DNA of 64,000 bases from contig NW_019091361.1 of the NCBI RefSeq assembly GCF_001949145.1, positions 1,652,866 through 1,716,865 on the forward strand, given 5' to 3'. The notes below the pieces were generated by a model. The model was not told the origin of the DNA. It worked only from the letters and a program-made list of their open reading frames with translations, and ran no database searches. Numbering within the stretch: position 1 is the first letter of the stretch; each line of letters begins with the position of its first letter. Positions 46,871 to 60,156 of the stretch are shown piece by piece. Both the position numbers and the translations under genes were made by a program. Source of the DNA: Acanthaster planci. Its lineage: Eukaryota > Echinodermata > Asteroidea > Valvatida > Acanthasteridae.

Positions 46871-49800
46871 CTAATCATCGTTACACTTAAGTATGGCCCG
46901 TCCGACCACCTCCCCCCGTGCCAATTTCTCCATGATTTGGATACCTTCTTCCATTGGATGAACGCTGTACTTCAGGTTTTCGTATATGGACTGGTGAAAA
47001 AAGAGCGGAGAGAAAATGTTGATTAATTTCACAACCCTATACAGCTCCCTAGAGGTAAACGATGTCATTGGTTGCGCACTCGGAAGCCCACTAAGAAGCA
47101 TCCTACGAAGGTTCGATTTACATTGCTTGTAGGCGACCCGCCCCGATCCGGTGTCGTGACCCCAAAAGTATACTTTTAACAGGGAAAGAGGTGAGATTAA
47201 TATTAATCACCGGCATTTTCACGACGAGGTCCACCAGTCTCTTCTGCTGGGTGAGGCTGCCTACTAAGACACCCTTCACACCGTTTGCAGTCATCACCAA
47301 ATCGGGCAGAGAAAACCGTGCCTCACCCCCGAGCAGTCCAGTGACAACGTATTGCCCTTTCTGTATACAGGAGAGATAATTAATGCAATTAGATGCAATC
47401 CATGCATGAAAAGGCAGCATCCCCTCAGACCAACGCAATGCATTGAACACATAAATGCACCGTAAACAGTTCTGCAGTTTCACTGAAGAGAAGACGGTTA
47501 TGTTGGAATACTTGCCGCTTCGTGACGTCTCCCTTACTCAGCCAAAGATAGATTTTTTTCAAAAGAGAAGTGGAAAGGCTACATCTGGGGACTTGAATCG
47601 CAACTTTAGTCTTCCACTTTCAATACCCAAAAAGCCAATTAACTACAAATCAGCAACAATTATGATATCTAAAGATCTTACAGAGGATGGTCCCTTGTAC
47701 GTACACTGCAGACGCGTCTTTGAAATTTTTTGTATTACAAAGTCTTGCGATGTCATCCCTGTTATAGAATATATTTCTCCACTGCATTTACCATAAAAGC
47801 CTGTTCTGTTTCTGCAAAGAAACCTGAATTTTGAGAATGATCCTGCCTCGTTTCATACCTGGAAACTGATGCAATCACGCATGGACATCATAAATATACG
47901 CCCCCGCATGCCGGTATTTTGTCCCCAATTAACAATGCTGAAATTTCCGGCCATCCCAAACTTATAAAATGAAAGCTGCATTGCGTACCGTTTGCAGGGA
48001 CTTCATGGCGACATCAAACGTCTTTGTTACACCGACGAAATCCAGCACGAGGTTCACGCCGTTTCCGGTGCGGGAAGCCGCCTTGACTTGCTGTGCGATG
48101 CTGTCACTGGGCTGGTCTCGACCCATGAGCAACGGCACGGTATCGCGGACACTACTAATAACCCCATCTAACGCTTCTTGCTAGGATACGAAACATCCCC
48201 AAAGTTACTCAGACCAAGAAAATAATTCCATGGAGAGTTTCAATGGTGAAACTTACAAAAGACCAAAAGTGTAAAAGTAAAAGTACATACGAATTTATTC
48301 TTACCAAGATCTCGAGCAACGGACACTGTGATCTGCAGCCTTAGTTACCACGCTGTAGTGGCTTTGCAATGTTAGAAAAGTGGATAACGTCGTCAGAAGA
48401 GGAACATAAAATCCATCTGTGTTATGTATAACCAACACCCCGAGGACCATCACACGACCACATAAAACCATCAAAAGGCGTCCAGTCTGACTCTATGTCA
48501 CAAATACCATCGTCAAACTTTCACCTCGTCCCCTGTGTCTGTTCTTGTGAAAGGCCTCGTTACGGTGTCAACCACAACACCGAGTAAAATGCCCGTCGCA
48601 CAATATACTCCTATCCCGGAAGTGAAGCTGAGTGACTCTTCAAATTCCGTCATCCAGTTCTAAACCTCAGATCACGTACGTTCGTTGTTTTTACACCTAA
48701 CCTATGTATTTGCCTGTGTGTCTAATTAGCGCGTGTGATGTGTTGTCATCACACCAAGGTGCCCTGTCCTACGTGCTACATTATAGTTGTGCTGTGAAGC
48801 TTACACATTTTGTACTGTCTTGCTTAATTAATATCCCTCGAAGATAAAATTCGACAAGCAAATCGCCACGTTAATGTCGTTCAAATTACAGAAAATGCTA
48901 ATCATGCATGCTACCACCAATAATCATCTTTACAAGCTTGGAGAACGATCACTAGACATAGTTTGAGTGTACACAAGTTTAGTTCCGGGATCAGAGTCAT
49001 AGAAAGGAAAATCTGTTTCAGCTAAAGGAGTAAATGTACCTGTGAATTAATTTGCTGACATAAATCTGGGACGTTTTCTGAGTTTCTTCTTCGCCAAGTT
49101 ACAAAAGTCTACAGTTGGCACCAAATAAAGCTATTCCATACCTCTCGTATCATAGTAACAAAGCTATATTTATAAAGCCTGAGGACATAGCTCATATGGT
49201 ATCATGAAACTGAAGATGCAACATCAAGTCGTTGCTTAAATTGGTTGAATACGAAAGTCTTAATTACGACAAGCAATGATACATGCATCGATGGGACCGA
49301 CCAGTTGCGGCAGCATTCGCTGCAGCCGGCTGCAGCCAGAATTTTGGGACAGGAAGCAATCTTTCGAAAGACTAATGGTGAAGCTAACCTTGATTTCTGC
49401 GCAAATGATTTGTGTTTCTGGAGGGTACATAGCCCTAGCTAAGCGAATTCCCCACTGGCCAACTCCACCTGCTCCAATCGCCAAGACAGAACAACCACCT
49501 GCAGAAACAAGCAAACGTTTCACGTCCAAGACGTATTAAATCTGGTCTGGTCACCGTCTCCTTTATAGAGAAAAGTCCTGCAACGAAATCGCATTCATTT
49601 GTTAATTTAAGTGTTAAAAATCTGTAAATTCTATTTAAAACATAACAATTGCTCAGCAAGATTTTGTTTGAGTATGATGTAAACCAACACATTCCCTGCA
49701 AATGGTCGTTTTAGTCAATGAAAACAATTTTGGTGAGGTTATTTGGGGTTTAAGGGTTTCTTTACCATAATTATTGTCATGATGTTGGTACACTTCTCAG

Positions 49801-52800
49801 TCAAATTCCCCTTTAGATTTCGTGTGTGTTGGTTGTGTGGAAGGATAAGACAGTGGGCACTCTAACATAAATGCCCATATGTTTTTACTGGCAACTCGGG
49901 AGGACGGGCCCTCCCCCGCTCCAGGCATTTGCCATCTCCCCCACCCCGACCTTAAGTCCCGCCCCACCCCCCACCCCCTTAGAATTGGGAGAAATAGGGG
50001 CTTTACATTATTGGAATTCTCTAACTAACCTTGTGAATGCTTATTCCCAGTGATAATGTTTACTATGAAAAATTGGCCCTTGGTCAAACCACTGCTGGCA
50101 AGTATATGGTCTACCTTTGGTCTCGGTGATGGTTTTAACCAAGCCGACGGCTACCTCGACTGCATGGTAACCAGTTATTCCACTGCAGGGGAGAAGACTG
50201 GCCACCGGGAAAGGTATGGAGTCAGGCACAGGAACCACGTACCGCAGCTCAGGCACGGCGACATACTGCTCAAATCTGGGGAGTAATCATGGAATAAAAA
50301 TACTACTAAGACTTCAACCAGAGAAAATCACTCTAAAGCAACTGAAAAGTCTATCAAAATTTAACGAAATTTGTCCAAACTGGCCTCGCCTAAAACATGA
50401 GCCGCTCAAGCTTCCTGCCACGTGCCTCGTTTCATTTTATAGGAATGATAATATCATTAAGCACTCTATGCCTAATGCAGCCAGAGCTGCTATTCATCCA
50501 AACAAGTTCATGTACGTGGCTGCTGAAGAAACAAAGGGATCGTAATGGTACAGTGTAATCCATGTTGCACTTTTGGAATCATAGAGTTTAGTAGATGAGG
50601 TAGCGTATTTAGCCATCTGTTCTAATTAATATAACACCTGTAGTAGCGAGGTACCTTGTTCTTGACAGGCAGTACATGAGGAATCACATAGGATCACGCC
50701 GCACACGAAGATGAAGGAAAAGACCGATCCAGTAATACATGTAAACCCTGCGCACTTCGCACTTGAGCGGGTAGCGCGTGTTCTTCTCCGATGCTACAGG
50801 TTCCAGCAGCGCTCATAATACGCGGGTGCACGCATGTTGGACATACATGTACATCAAGCTGTGACTGGTAAAAAAAAATGGGGCGGGGCTTAATAGATCG
50901 GTCGGTTAGAATGTCACCCTCAATGGTACTTCCATTCGGGGTGGAGGCAGGGGCTGAATTCGACAAGTAACTTCTCTTTGCGTACCCGCCATTATGTGAC
51001 AGCCCAATGGATTTAACTTCCGATATGGGGCCATTACAGAAGACGCTGTGATCGGCTTTACAAGGGCCGCATTCACCACAGAAGATCCACGGAAAGACAA
51101 TCACACGATCTCCCAGCTTCAACCCACTCGCGCTGATGTTCTTGGCGGCGCTCTCGCCCACGGAGAAAAGAATGCCGGCTATTTCATGTCCTGGAACCGA
51201 TAGCAAGAAAACGGTAAATTTGCATTATACGTGTACAATGCTGCATGGCTCCCCTGTCAAATCACCTCATCTTTTTGACCAATGCAATAGTTTTTATACG
51301 CGATTAAAATCCGATCAAAGTTCGTGTTCTTATGTTCCCGAATGAGGAATTTTGATTTGATGGGACGATTTAATTTGGTTTAATTTTCGTTTTCCTTTTT
51401 TTTTTTGGATGGGGTTACATAAGCAGATGCAGTGTCAATGACATTTCAATTAATCAAAATTTTCATGGAGAAATTTAACAGTGAATCCAAGTCAGTTATT
51501 GGTGAGCCTGGTGTGCAAGAGGGCCACAATAATAAATCTCCGCATCGAGGATGAAACCCTCAGCTACGTCTCCTGCCTTGACAGGGGGACCTGATCATTC
51601 AGTGCGAACTCGATCCCCACTATGCTCAACCCTGATCACGCTGGCTATTTAGAACCTAACTGACGTATGGGTGCTGCACTTAAAAGTAGAGGGGCGTCTT
51701 AGAATGACGGTAGCTGCTTGTCGTCAATATTATTGGTACAGCAGTGAACCAGTCTACCACCAGCCTCTCTCTTCGTTGCCGTTGAGGGGGTACTTTGACA
51801 GAGCCAATAACTTTTTCCGTTGCAGAAATTTCAAATCATCTCGTGCGAGACTAGTGTGGGCTGTTTTCCACTGGTTCCGACAGCAAACGTTTGAAACTGA
51901 CTCTGAAGCTGTGAATGCACAAAGCCTGAGACGTAGAACGAAGTCGAGTATTGGAAATGGCCAAGGTTTTAACTTAACTCCCGGTTTTGGTGGCGGCTTG
52001 GCCAACGAAATAGGTTCAGATTGGATTAATTTTCAATTCGGGGCATGTTTGAGTGACGACCATTTGTCAACACAGGTCAGTTCTCCTTGGCACTAAGGAT
52101 GCATTGTGTGTAGACCTTTACCGGGGAAAATCGGCAAGTTGTTGGCAAAATGGTGGTCTTTTGAACTGCCCTCACAATCAGATTATTGATGCAAAGTCCT
52201 GCAGATTGCGGGTAAACTATATTCTTGATACAGCTCACTCTCGCCCCTAGATATTCACCTGGGACGACGGGATACTTGCAGCCAAGTAGCTCAAGACACT
52301 TTGCTCCTTCTCCACCCTCCCAGACGTGTACATCAGTGTGGCACACTCCAGCGTAGGCGATCTTAGTATTGAGAATATAAAAAATGAATACGCTTTAAAA
52401 GAATTGTTTTGAAAACGAGCTCAAAATGTTCAAAGTTGAAATGAATTGAACATATCTTGACTTTAAAGTGTGGCATACAGCGAAAAGTCCACGTTTTCTA
52501 CATTCAGGGGAACTATACAAAGTCGTACTATTACTATATACTATTTGTGTCGTTAGACACTATAGATTTCGAATTAACGATTCCATTCATCTTGGCTAAT
52601 TGTATCAGAGCAATATTTGACTCAATTACCAGAAACACAGTGCATATCGCTGGGACTCGGCATCCTAAGAGACCTATGACTTAACATGAAAAGAGCAATG
52701 AAAATCCTTCAGGTTTATTCAGACTACGTGACATATTGAAAGTAATATACGACAAATCACATTACTCATCATGATCACAACTATTATCCTGAATGTTTCA

Positions 52801-55800
52801 CCAACACAGTTTGAGGACTCAATTCAAGCAAGGATACGGGATCCAGAGGACCAACGAGGCCGTCCCCGCCCCCCTCAAAGAGGAACCAGGTATTTCGTGT
52901 TCAAAGTTATAAGAGGAAAACGGTTTCTATTTGGGGGGGGGCTCCTTCAAAAAGCAAGTTTCCGTTCGTTGCGAACATTAATATGGAAACAGGGCTTTAT
53001 AATACACTTCCATTTTTGTTATTGGTAGACAGAATATTACCACAGGCCTGATCGCGTGACTCGTCGAGGAAACAAAACTGAAAACAGATTTAAGCACATA
53101 TCCACAGTTATAATATACATGTACATACACGTAAAGCATTTATTGAAGTGTGCAAGCCTATTTCTGCGCACTGTTATGTTCAGGAGACTCCCGCGTGTTA
53201 GTTTTCAAAGGGCCTGACCCCAGCCAGGACTTGATATACATAGCCCCCGTTGAACTTTGAATTCGCGTCACAGAGAGGTTTTTCGCACTTTAAAGGGACC
53301 AACTGTGAAGTTGGTTTTTTCCTCCATAGAGTTGGTTTTCGTCCAATTACCTAGTCCCTGATACCTTCGAGAGTCCGTCGTCTGGAACTTTTGGGACCTG
53401 TTTTATTATTGTCAGGCAGAAGTACGACCATACCAACAAAGGCGGCTTCTTGGGATACTTCCTGGCCCAAGACGGTGTGGACGTGGGCGCATTCGATTAG
53501 TTTCCTTGAGCTTGTACCCGGGCAGGATTTACTCACAGGCGGAAGCCACAAAATGAGACAAGTCAAGTGATTCTCGCTTGTTTTCGCCTGGCTATTGCGA
53601 GGAACGTAAAGTCCAAGGTCATATATCATAACACTTTGAAATTGGTTTGTATTTTATTAAAAGTATCCTTCATCCGAACATGTTTTCTGCAACTTTCTAT
53701 TCTTTTTAAATGTATAGGAACAACTGAGGTGACATCTCTTTTCTGCACTGAAATGTTAAATTTTATACGTTTCCGTGTGTTTCCAGAGAACTTGTGAGGG
53801 CTTTATTGCTGTGACGTCATTACAGGGGGATCATGGGGGGGGGGGGGTTCTGTTCAAACCAGGAACCCAAAATTTGCTCACAGGGAATATTTGTGAAAAG
53901 GATTTGCTCGCTACTGTCATGAACTGGAACAATAACGAAATATCTAAGTACAAGTCACACATTAAATGCATAAACAGTTGTACCACTGGCTTGGGCCCGA
54001 CATATACCTTTGTCCAAAATCTACAAATTCGCATTAGCATAAGAAATTTACATGAAAGTACATGTACCTCTAAGCTCAGTGGAGAGTATTTAGTCTGCGA
54101 GAACCGCACTAACATAACTGCAGGGCCCTTTAAATACAATCATGCAAACGTTTTGTTGTCTGCCAGGGGAGGTAACCAGCCTGAGCCGCATCAAAGGAAT
54201 AAGCCAATTTATTATCAGATTAATAATACATCTGTAATGGCTCTCACAATTTATTTTGTAAATAATTAGCTACCTTCATACTCCGCAGAGTGTGCGTCTC
54301 AGGCAGCTACCATAGACCCGCTCACAAGCTGGCTACAACGCTCGGGGCTAGCCTGGGTATAACGTGATGGTTAAATTGAATGGACTGGTGTAACCCTTTA
54401 GTTACACATTTACACAAGTTAATCGAACGCAATGGACCAGAGGCTTACTAAAATTTAAAATTCGGGGCCTATGTCTGCATTTCAAGTGAAGGTGTCTTGA
54501 TCAGCCATGGTTACGAAACAAGGTTTGCTCTTTCGCCCTCAACAATAGCGATCGTCTCATACTGCAGCTGCCCTTGAATAGGGTAAGGGCCAACTACGGA
54601 AGCAGCATTCCTGCGTTGTTCCCAGGGTCTTCTTCAAGCAAGCTCTTGGCTCAGCAGTGAACCTTGAGGGTGATAGCCTAAAGGGTCCGTGCAATGCGTT
54701 AATATTTTCTCAGCAACGGAGGCTCATTTGCTCAGAACTGAACTTCAAAGGTTCACGAACGACTGTGAAATGCGCGCGTAGCATGGTCGCATCGTTACCA
54801 ACAAATTGAACATTCCCGTCCAACGCGGCTCTTTTTAACTGATGAGGGAGCGCTTCTGCTCGAGGCAGGTTTTCTGTTCAAATTGTGAACCCAAAATTTG
54901 CTCATTGAAAACATTTTGGAGAAAATCCACATTGCTTTGCACTTCCATAGTGAGTAATTTCCAAGAAAAGAAAGCGTAAGACAAAATAATATCAAAACTT
55001 GCCGCAGTTTTTACGTCCAATTTATTGCACAACTGGGGTTTCCTCTCAATAATGACAAAGTTTTGCTTGTTTGGAAATTTGCATAGAAATCAAAGAGCAC
55101 CAAAATACCTTTTGAAATAGCAAAACCAAATGTGACGGTTTTCTTTGACTATAAGGTCGTATTTTCCAAAAGGCACAGTGAAAACTGTTCACAGGGTCTG
55201 CAAAGAGTAGGTCCTATCAAAATCTGAGGTAGGCCTATAACAATAAGAATTATAGTTGGTGACCTGGGGAACGCTGGTGTATCACATGACGTACAGAACA
55301 TTTACCCGTCCCTGGATATTGGGGCTGGTCAAATATAGTGAAATCGCATAATCAACTGACATCATCACTAATCTGATCGTATTACTTGAGAATATGCCCT
55401 GAAATGGAGACTGAACACATACATATTTACGTGCATATGGGAAAACATTAAGTGAGAGCGCGAGAAACTGATCGTTGTATGCGCCAGTCTCTTTCTGCCT
55501 GTGCGCACTATACGCTGTTCACGCTTTCCCAAGTTTTAGTATTGACACGACCCACATGTACCCCTTTTGAACTTTAAATTCCCACCACAGAGATTTTTTT
55601 TCGTACACGGATTCCAGATGCGCATAGGTAGAACTAGAACGAGGAACGTTCTGAAACGGTTGTCCAATTTCTCATCCGTGAAAGCATTCTCCCAAAGTTG
55701 CTTAAACGCATTGTCTTTAAAACACTGGTGCTTACAATAAAAATAGCAAGTATGGGGGAGGGGGAGTTGTCCCCTCGTACCCCCAGCTAGATACGTCAAT

Positions 55801-55960
55801 GTTTTTCTCTTTCTTGTGTGTCCACGTTGTTTTTTCCTACAATTATTACCGACGTGAACCATACCTTTACAACTGCCCCATCGTCAGGAGCTTTTGGGAT
55901 TGGCTCATCGTTCACGAAGACCAGCGGCTCCCCGGGCGTGTTCACACGGATACACTTCAT
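46871..55960 (-). CDS. Gene C: zinc-dependent alcohol dehydrogenase (MDR), 8 exons, 378 aa
   Basis: Predicted NAD-dependent alcohol/aldehyde dehydrogenase. Exons in coding order: 55960-55865, 52361-52259, 51190-50986, 50275-50115, 49498-49389, 48180-47989, 47360-47211, 46990-46871; borders and phases are as in gene B. Residues: catalytic zinc Cys39, His68 and Cys165; Thr41; structural zinc Cys104, 107, 110 and 118; GAGGVG at 197-202; Glu223 at the NAD-selecting position. Exon 2 is the shortest of the three (103 bases), so the loop after GVCHTDVHVW is smaller. The open frame extends 5' of the chosen ATG, but that extension is not shared with gene A or B, so the MKCIRV start is preferred. The protein ends LKCNDD. 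All motifs are intact, so it is probably functional. Confidence 0.94.
51191..52258 (-). other. Intron 2 of gene C, with an antisense open frame
   Basis: A phase 1 intron. A 141-codon open frame runs on the + strand at 51671-52096, antisense to gene C. Part of it (ACGAAGTCGAGTATTGGAAA, near 51940-51960) matches the reverse complement of about 18530-18560, so it is repeat-related and not called a gene. Confidence 0.55.
53770..53960 (+). repeat. Dispersed repeat T, copy 1
   Basis: It holds TTATTGCTGTGACGTCAT, AACCCAAAATTTGCTCACAG and TGTCATGAACTGGAACAATAA. Related pieces are at about 38985-39075 (AACCCAAAATTTGCTCACAG, CTGTCATGAACTAAAATAATAA), 54870-54945 and 57405-57570. No coding function is recognised. 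Confidence 0.55.
54560..54870 (-). repeat. Dispersed repeat S, copy 3
   Basis: Inverted copy of the family at 15115-15340, with ATCGTTACCAACAAATTGAAC, CAACGCGGCTCTTTTTAACT and GCGCTTCTGCTCGAGGC. Confidence 0.6.
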
Positions 55961-58337
55961 GGTTGCAGTTTCGCACTTCCTGACAGTAGGGAGAGGACTG
56001 TCCAATGCCCCTGTCGTTCTGCCTAGATCTGCCACGATTGTGAGCTTAGGTTTACACGTACTCACTGCTCGTTGCAAAACTGTGCATCACTCCCACGCGG
56101 CCCATGTGGAGGGCGCGGGCAAAGTGTAAAAGCATCATTCAGGCGTCATTCCCAGGGTCTGCCTCCAAGCAAGGTGTCAAAAGTTAAACCCTGGGAGGTT
56201 ATGCGACTCATCGTATTCTGATTGGTTACAGCAACACGACAAAATTGATTTTATGGTGTAATTGGTGATTTTCATGCTTCCATATAACCCTCCTCGCAAA
56301 AGAATCTCTGGCTCCATTTATGTTCAGCACATTTATCACTTTACTGTAGTCCGTGTATATAGAGTGGATTGGACTCAGATTTGCTTAAAACCTGTGAAAA
56401 TGGCTTCCTTATTTTTGGGTTCTGTGAAAAGATGTCAACAGGCCACGTGGCAACACGCAGTTTCACCCGGATCGGTCGCTATAGCAGTGAGCATGCATGC
56501 AAGAGTTTGGTTGGCAACCGTTCGTCGAGCGTTGCTTAAAATAACTGCAATTTCTTTTGTAAGTGGATTTTGCCGTTTCATTAATCGGTGATTGGTGGTT
56601 GCTGCGCGTTTTCTTAGTTCCTGCCATTTTATGAAGCTTCGAAAGTTTGTCGACTACCCATGAGGTCCTGGTCTTTGCCCATGACAATGGGAGATTGGCG
56701 TCAGGTCGCTTGGGTCAATGGGAGCGCCCTTTTTTGTTGGTATCCAAGACAGTGATGAACGTTGGAAAAGAGGCACCTTCATGGAAGTAAAAGGAACACT
56801 GCAGGTGGCGCCTTTGTGGTGCGAACTCAAAGTTCAAAGAGGGTTGTGTGTCAAGCCCTAGTTTTGTGCAAGCCACTCTTTGGTATTGTCAACATTCTCA
56901 TCATCGAGGCTGATAACATACATAAAAGAACGTGGAAACAGACCCGCGCATAACAGGAGTCCGGCACTTCTTCAGTAAGCGGTTCAACATGCAAACTGCA
57001 TGTGTCTCCGATTCAACAAGTCATGCGATCAGACTACTGATTTGTACACATTTTAGAAAACAGACGAAAGTCAGTTGTTTCGGGCTCTTTTTTTCGATGA
57101 CATTTTAACTGTATTAGGGTTTGAACTTCAGAGATTCGAATTGCTGTCTTTTTTTTAGTATCAATATAAAGTAAGGTACATACACCAGAGTAATCATAAA
57201 GGGAGCCTAAGGACTCTGCAAAGCTTGAACCAAAATCTCTTGAAACGCTATGTTTCCTTTTTCTCTTTTTAAAGAGGCCATAATGTGAATTTGACTTTGT
57301 ACGACTTTCTACTTCTCTTAAGTGTGAAAAGACTACCTAATATCACTTCTTTACACTCATCACAACTTCCACTTTTTAACATTTGAGATATTCTACCCGC
57401 TTTTCCTCACAAATGAAGGCCACTGTTGCTGTGATGCTCTTACACAGGGTTTATGGTAAAGGGTGTGTTGGCACTGTGAACGCGACATTTGCTTATTGAA
57501 AATATTTGCTCGTCCAGAAACTGCCACAAACTGAAGCAAATATTTCCAGCGAAGTACCAAATAAACAAAATTTATTACCACAAACGTCCACAATTCGGGC
57601 AAATTAGAGTCCAGAAGTATCTGTAACAACCAGGATTGTGCCCCAGACGTCACACTTCTGCTCCTAAATTGGACATGCGCATTGTCATAAATGAAAGGGG
57701 TACCCATTTGTCCTTGAAAGAGACAACAAAAATTGAAAATTACGTTTAAGGGGATGGATGGTGTAACATGGCGCCGATCAATGCTCCCTGTTCCCGCGTG
57801 CAGACTTTTGAAACCCGATAAGGAACAAAGGGTGGTACTTTTCGGGTTTCCTAGGTATTGCGTGATTTGAAATGTAACTTTTGTCTTTCTGGGCGTACGA
57901 ACATTTTTCAGTGAAGCATTAACAAAGTTTTAAAACTGAATTTTTTGGGGTGTATGACAAATAACGGAGAGGGAAATTTTGTCTCGGCAGATAGGCCTAC
58001 TGTAAGCAATTCAATCTCACAGGATTTGGGCCGTGCACAGTCCTGCATCTCGATCAATGATCCCAATGCTGGTTCACTCCATCCATTAGGCGAGATTTGG
58101 TATCAGCCGTATCAGTGAACCAACGACGGATCACTGATCATGTCCAGATCTGTGTGAAACAAACAACCCCCTCCGCCTCGCCCCCCCCCCAAAAAAAGCG
58201 CAAAGCCATTTGCCTCGACACTTCGGTGGTGCCCTTTGTAAGAGCCAATCAGAACATGGCTAACAAAGAGAAGTACCGCCCATTTGTCAAACCTAGTTCA
58301 ATGTCATAACTCGCCGGGCAGAGAGGTCATCAGTGCA

Positions 58338-58380
58338 CGTCTATGCCTCTCGAGGGACTGAGAGTATGGAGGCATAGACG
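58338..58380. repeat. 12-bp hairpin
   Basis: CGTCTATGCCTC at 58338-58349 is the exact reverse complement of GAGGCATAGACG at 58369-58380, with a 19-base loop. No function is assigned. Confidence 0.6.
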
Positions 58381-58689
58381 CGTTCACCAATGATCGAATC
58401 ATGCCAGCGCACAGGCCTAATATGTACCATAAAATGTAGGATTTTATGACTGAACTGTTATAATTCAACCATTAAGTAATTGCAATACAACAATTAAATG
58501 AGCGCTTTTAGTTTTCCTAGAATCAGTTCTGTTTCTGTTCCCATCCAGTAAGGGCGCTGTAAAAAGGGCACTATCAGAGCTGTATACATACATGTATAGA
58601 GACAGTAGAGAGCCAGCTTTACATTTTGGAAACGAAATGGCTGTCCGTTATACCAACTTTTCGTGTGCAGGGACTCGCACCTATGGTGA

Positions 58690-58807
58690 CCCTGGAGGGC
58701 CATCGCCAATCGTTAATATTGACGGCAATATTCGCGACCAAAGAGCGAGTTGAAATTGTTTTCGCAAAACGACGTGAAAACTGACGATTGGTGATGTCCC
58801 TCCAGGG
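58690..58807. mobile_element. 118-bp foldback element with CCCTGGAGGG termini
   Basis: CCCTGGAGGGCCATCGCCAA at 58690-58709 pairs with its complement at 58788-58807 with two mismatches. The inverted similarity continues inward almost to the centre. No coding capacity. It resembles a miniature inverted-repeat element. Confidence 0.75.
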
Positions 58808-60156
58808 CCAGCATACACACCTGCAGTTTGTTTTCCAAAATAGTGACACTTGCGTCCCAACTCTCTCTATTCGCTGCTCTGGCACAGCGGTTGCACTAAA
58901 CTAATTACTCGCCGATAGGAAACCGTGCAAAACCACGGGAAAAGCGCCACCTAGTGACCCTAAGGAACAGACTGACTTCGCGTGATTCACTGAAAATCCA
59001 AGATTATGGTCACAAGATCAGTTTTCTTTTCCATTTTATAAGGGTTGGCCACAAAGCATGTTTATTCGCCCCCCGAGGTCATTCGGATTCGTGGGCGAGG
59101 TCTACCCATATATATGTAGATATCAAAAGAATTTCTTATATTTTTATAAAGAATTTTTTTATATCTGTGGGTTTGCACTATCAGTGCGTCCCCATGCAGA
59201 CTCGCACGCGTATACTTATTTTCACGAAAGGAATTTTTCTTTAATACAAAACTGACTGGGTTCGTTAGTGTGATATCACTTGCAGTTTAAACCGCGTCCA
59301 TTGGACTTGGAGCTCCTCATTTCGTCTTTACCAATGTACTGTAGACACGGTACTGCCACCTTTCTTTGTGTGACGATTCTTTTACGGGTTTGAAAAAAAT
59401 ATTTTGAAACTGTTTTAACACAATCGGTTTAAAAAAAACACATTTTGACCCCATCTCGACCCCAAACCTGGATAAACCATTGATAATGTCATAACTTGGA
59501 CAAAACAATGAAACACTCGTAAAAACTTGGACACCTGTAAAAGCAGGGCGGGGAATTTTGGCTATTTTGGAGCTTAAATGTATTTACAATCCGTATTGTA
59601 TAAATCAATTTGATAGATTCAGGGATTTGGAGGCACTTACTATGAAAAGTGATATCATAGCATTAAATGGTTTTGTAAAAATCTGTAGAAAAATTAATGC
59701 ATGTATATCAATGGTGAAAAAGTCACAAGAAACAGTTATTGAATAGAGAATCGATACCATTGGATTGCAATTTAGAGTTGGCCATTGGTATCGATAAAAA
59801 TGAGATCCTATCACACTGATAAACATCTCAATATAACTTGAATGTAGTGTTAAATTCTACAATATTAGAAGAGAAGAAAGAAACCTAGAAAAATTGGAGT
59901 TTCCACCCTAGTTTGGGAATTCTATTAAGTACATGTACAACGACATTTTATCTGAAATGCTAAAATTAACTAGATCTTCATGTAAATCCTGGCTATGACG
60001 AAGACAGATTTGTGTATCAAAAGAGCTAAAAGCCTTCCATAACATCAGTCGAAGCTATTAACTATATTAAGCAGACCTTGTCAGAGATTCGACTCGACAC
60101 AGCTTCGTCTTGACGTATATCGTTGACTCAAAAGCCCAGATGACTCTATGGATAAC

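Larger units (their letters stand above)
52362..55864 (-). other. Intron 1 of gene C, 3.5 kb
   Basis: A phase 0 intron. It contains a G run near 53835, repeat T pieces (AACCCAAAATTTGCTCACAG near 53867 and a related one near 54888), repeat S copy 3 at about 54560-54870, and a 164-codon + strand open frame (53775-54269) without recognisable motifs. Confidence 0.6.
55961..60156. other. Spacer between genes C and D
   Basis: This presumably holds the gene C promoter on the left and the gene D 3' UTR on the right. It contains a repeat T piece (57405-57570), a sequence at 58120-58165 resembling 19750-19800 (GATCACTG and GTGTGAAACAAA words), a 12-bp hairpin at 58338-58380 and the foldback element 58690-58807. 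No exon is recognised. Confidence 0.45.

Noticed and set aside
51671-52096. 141-codon open frame on the + strand
   Set aside because: It lies in intron 2 of gene C, antisense, and shares sequence with another noncoding locus near 18530, so it is repeat-derived.
53775-54269. 164-codon open frame on the + strand
   Set aside because: It lies in intron 1 of gene C, antisense, begins in a repeated segment (repeat T) and a G run, and shows no motif or signal typical of a protein.
55961-56077. N-terminal extension of gene C to an upstream Met
   Set aside because: The frame is open, but the extension is not similar to the sequence upstream of genes A or B, which all share the MKCIRV start.
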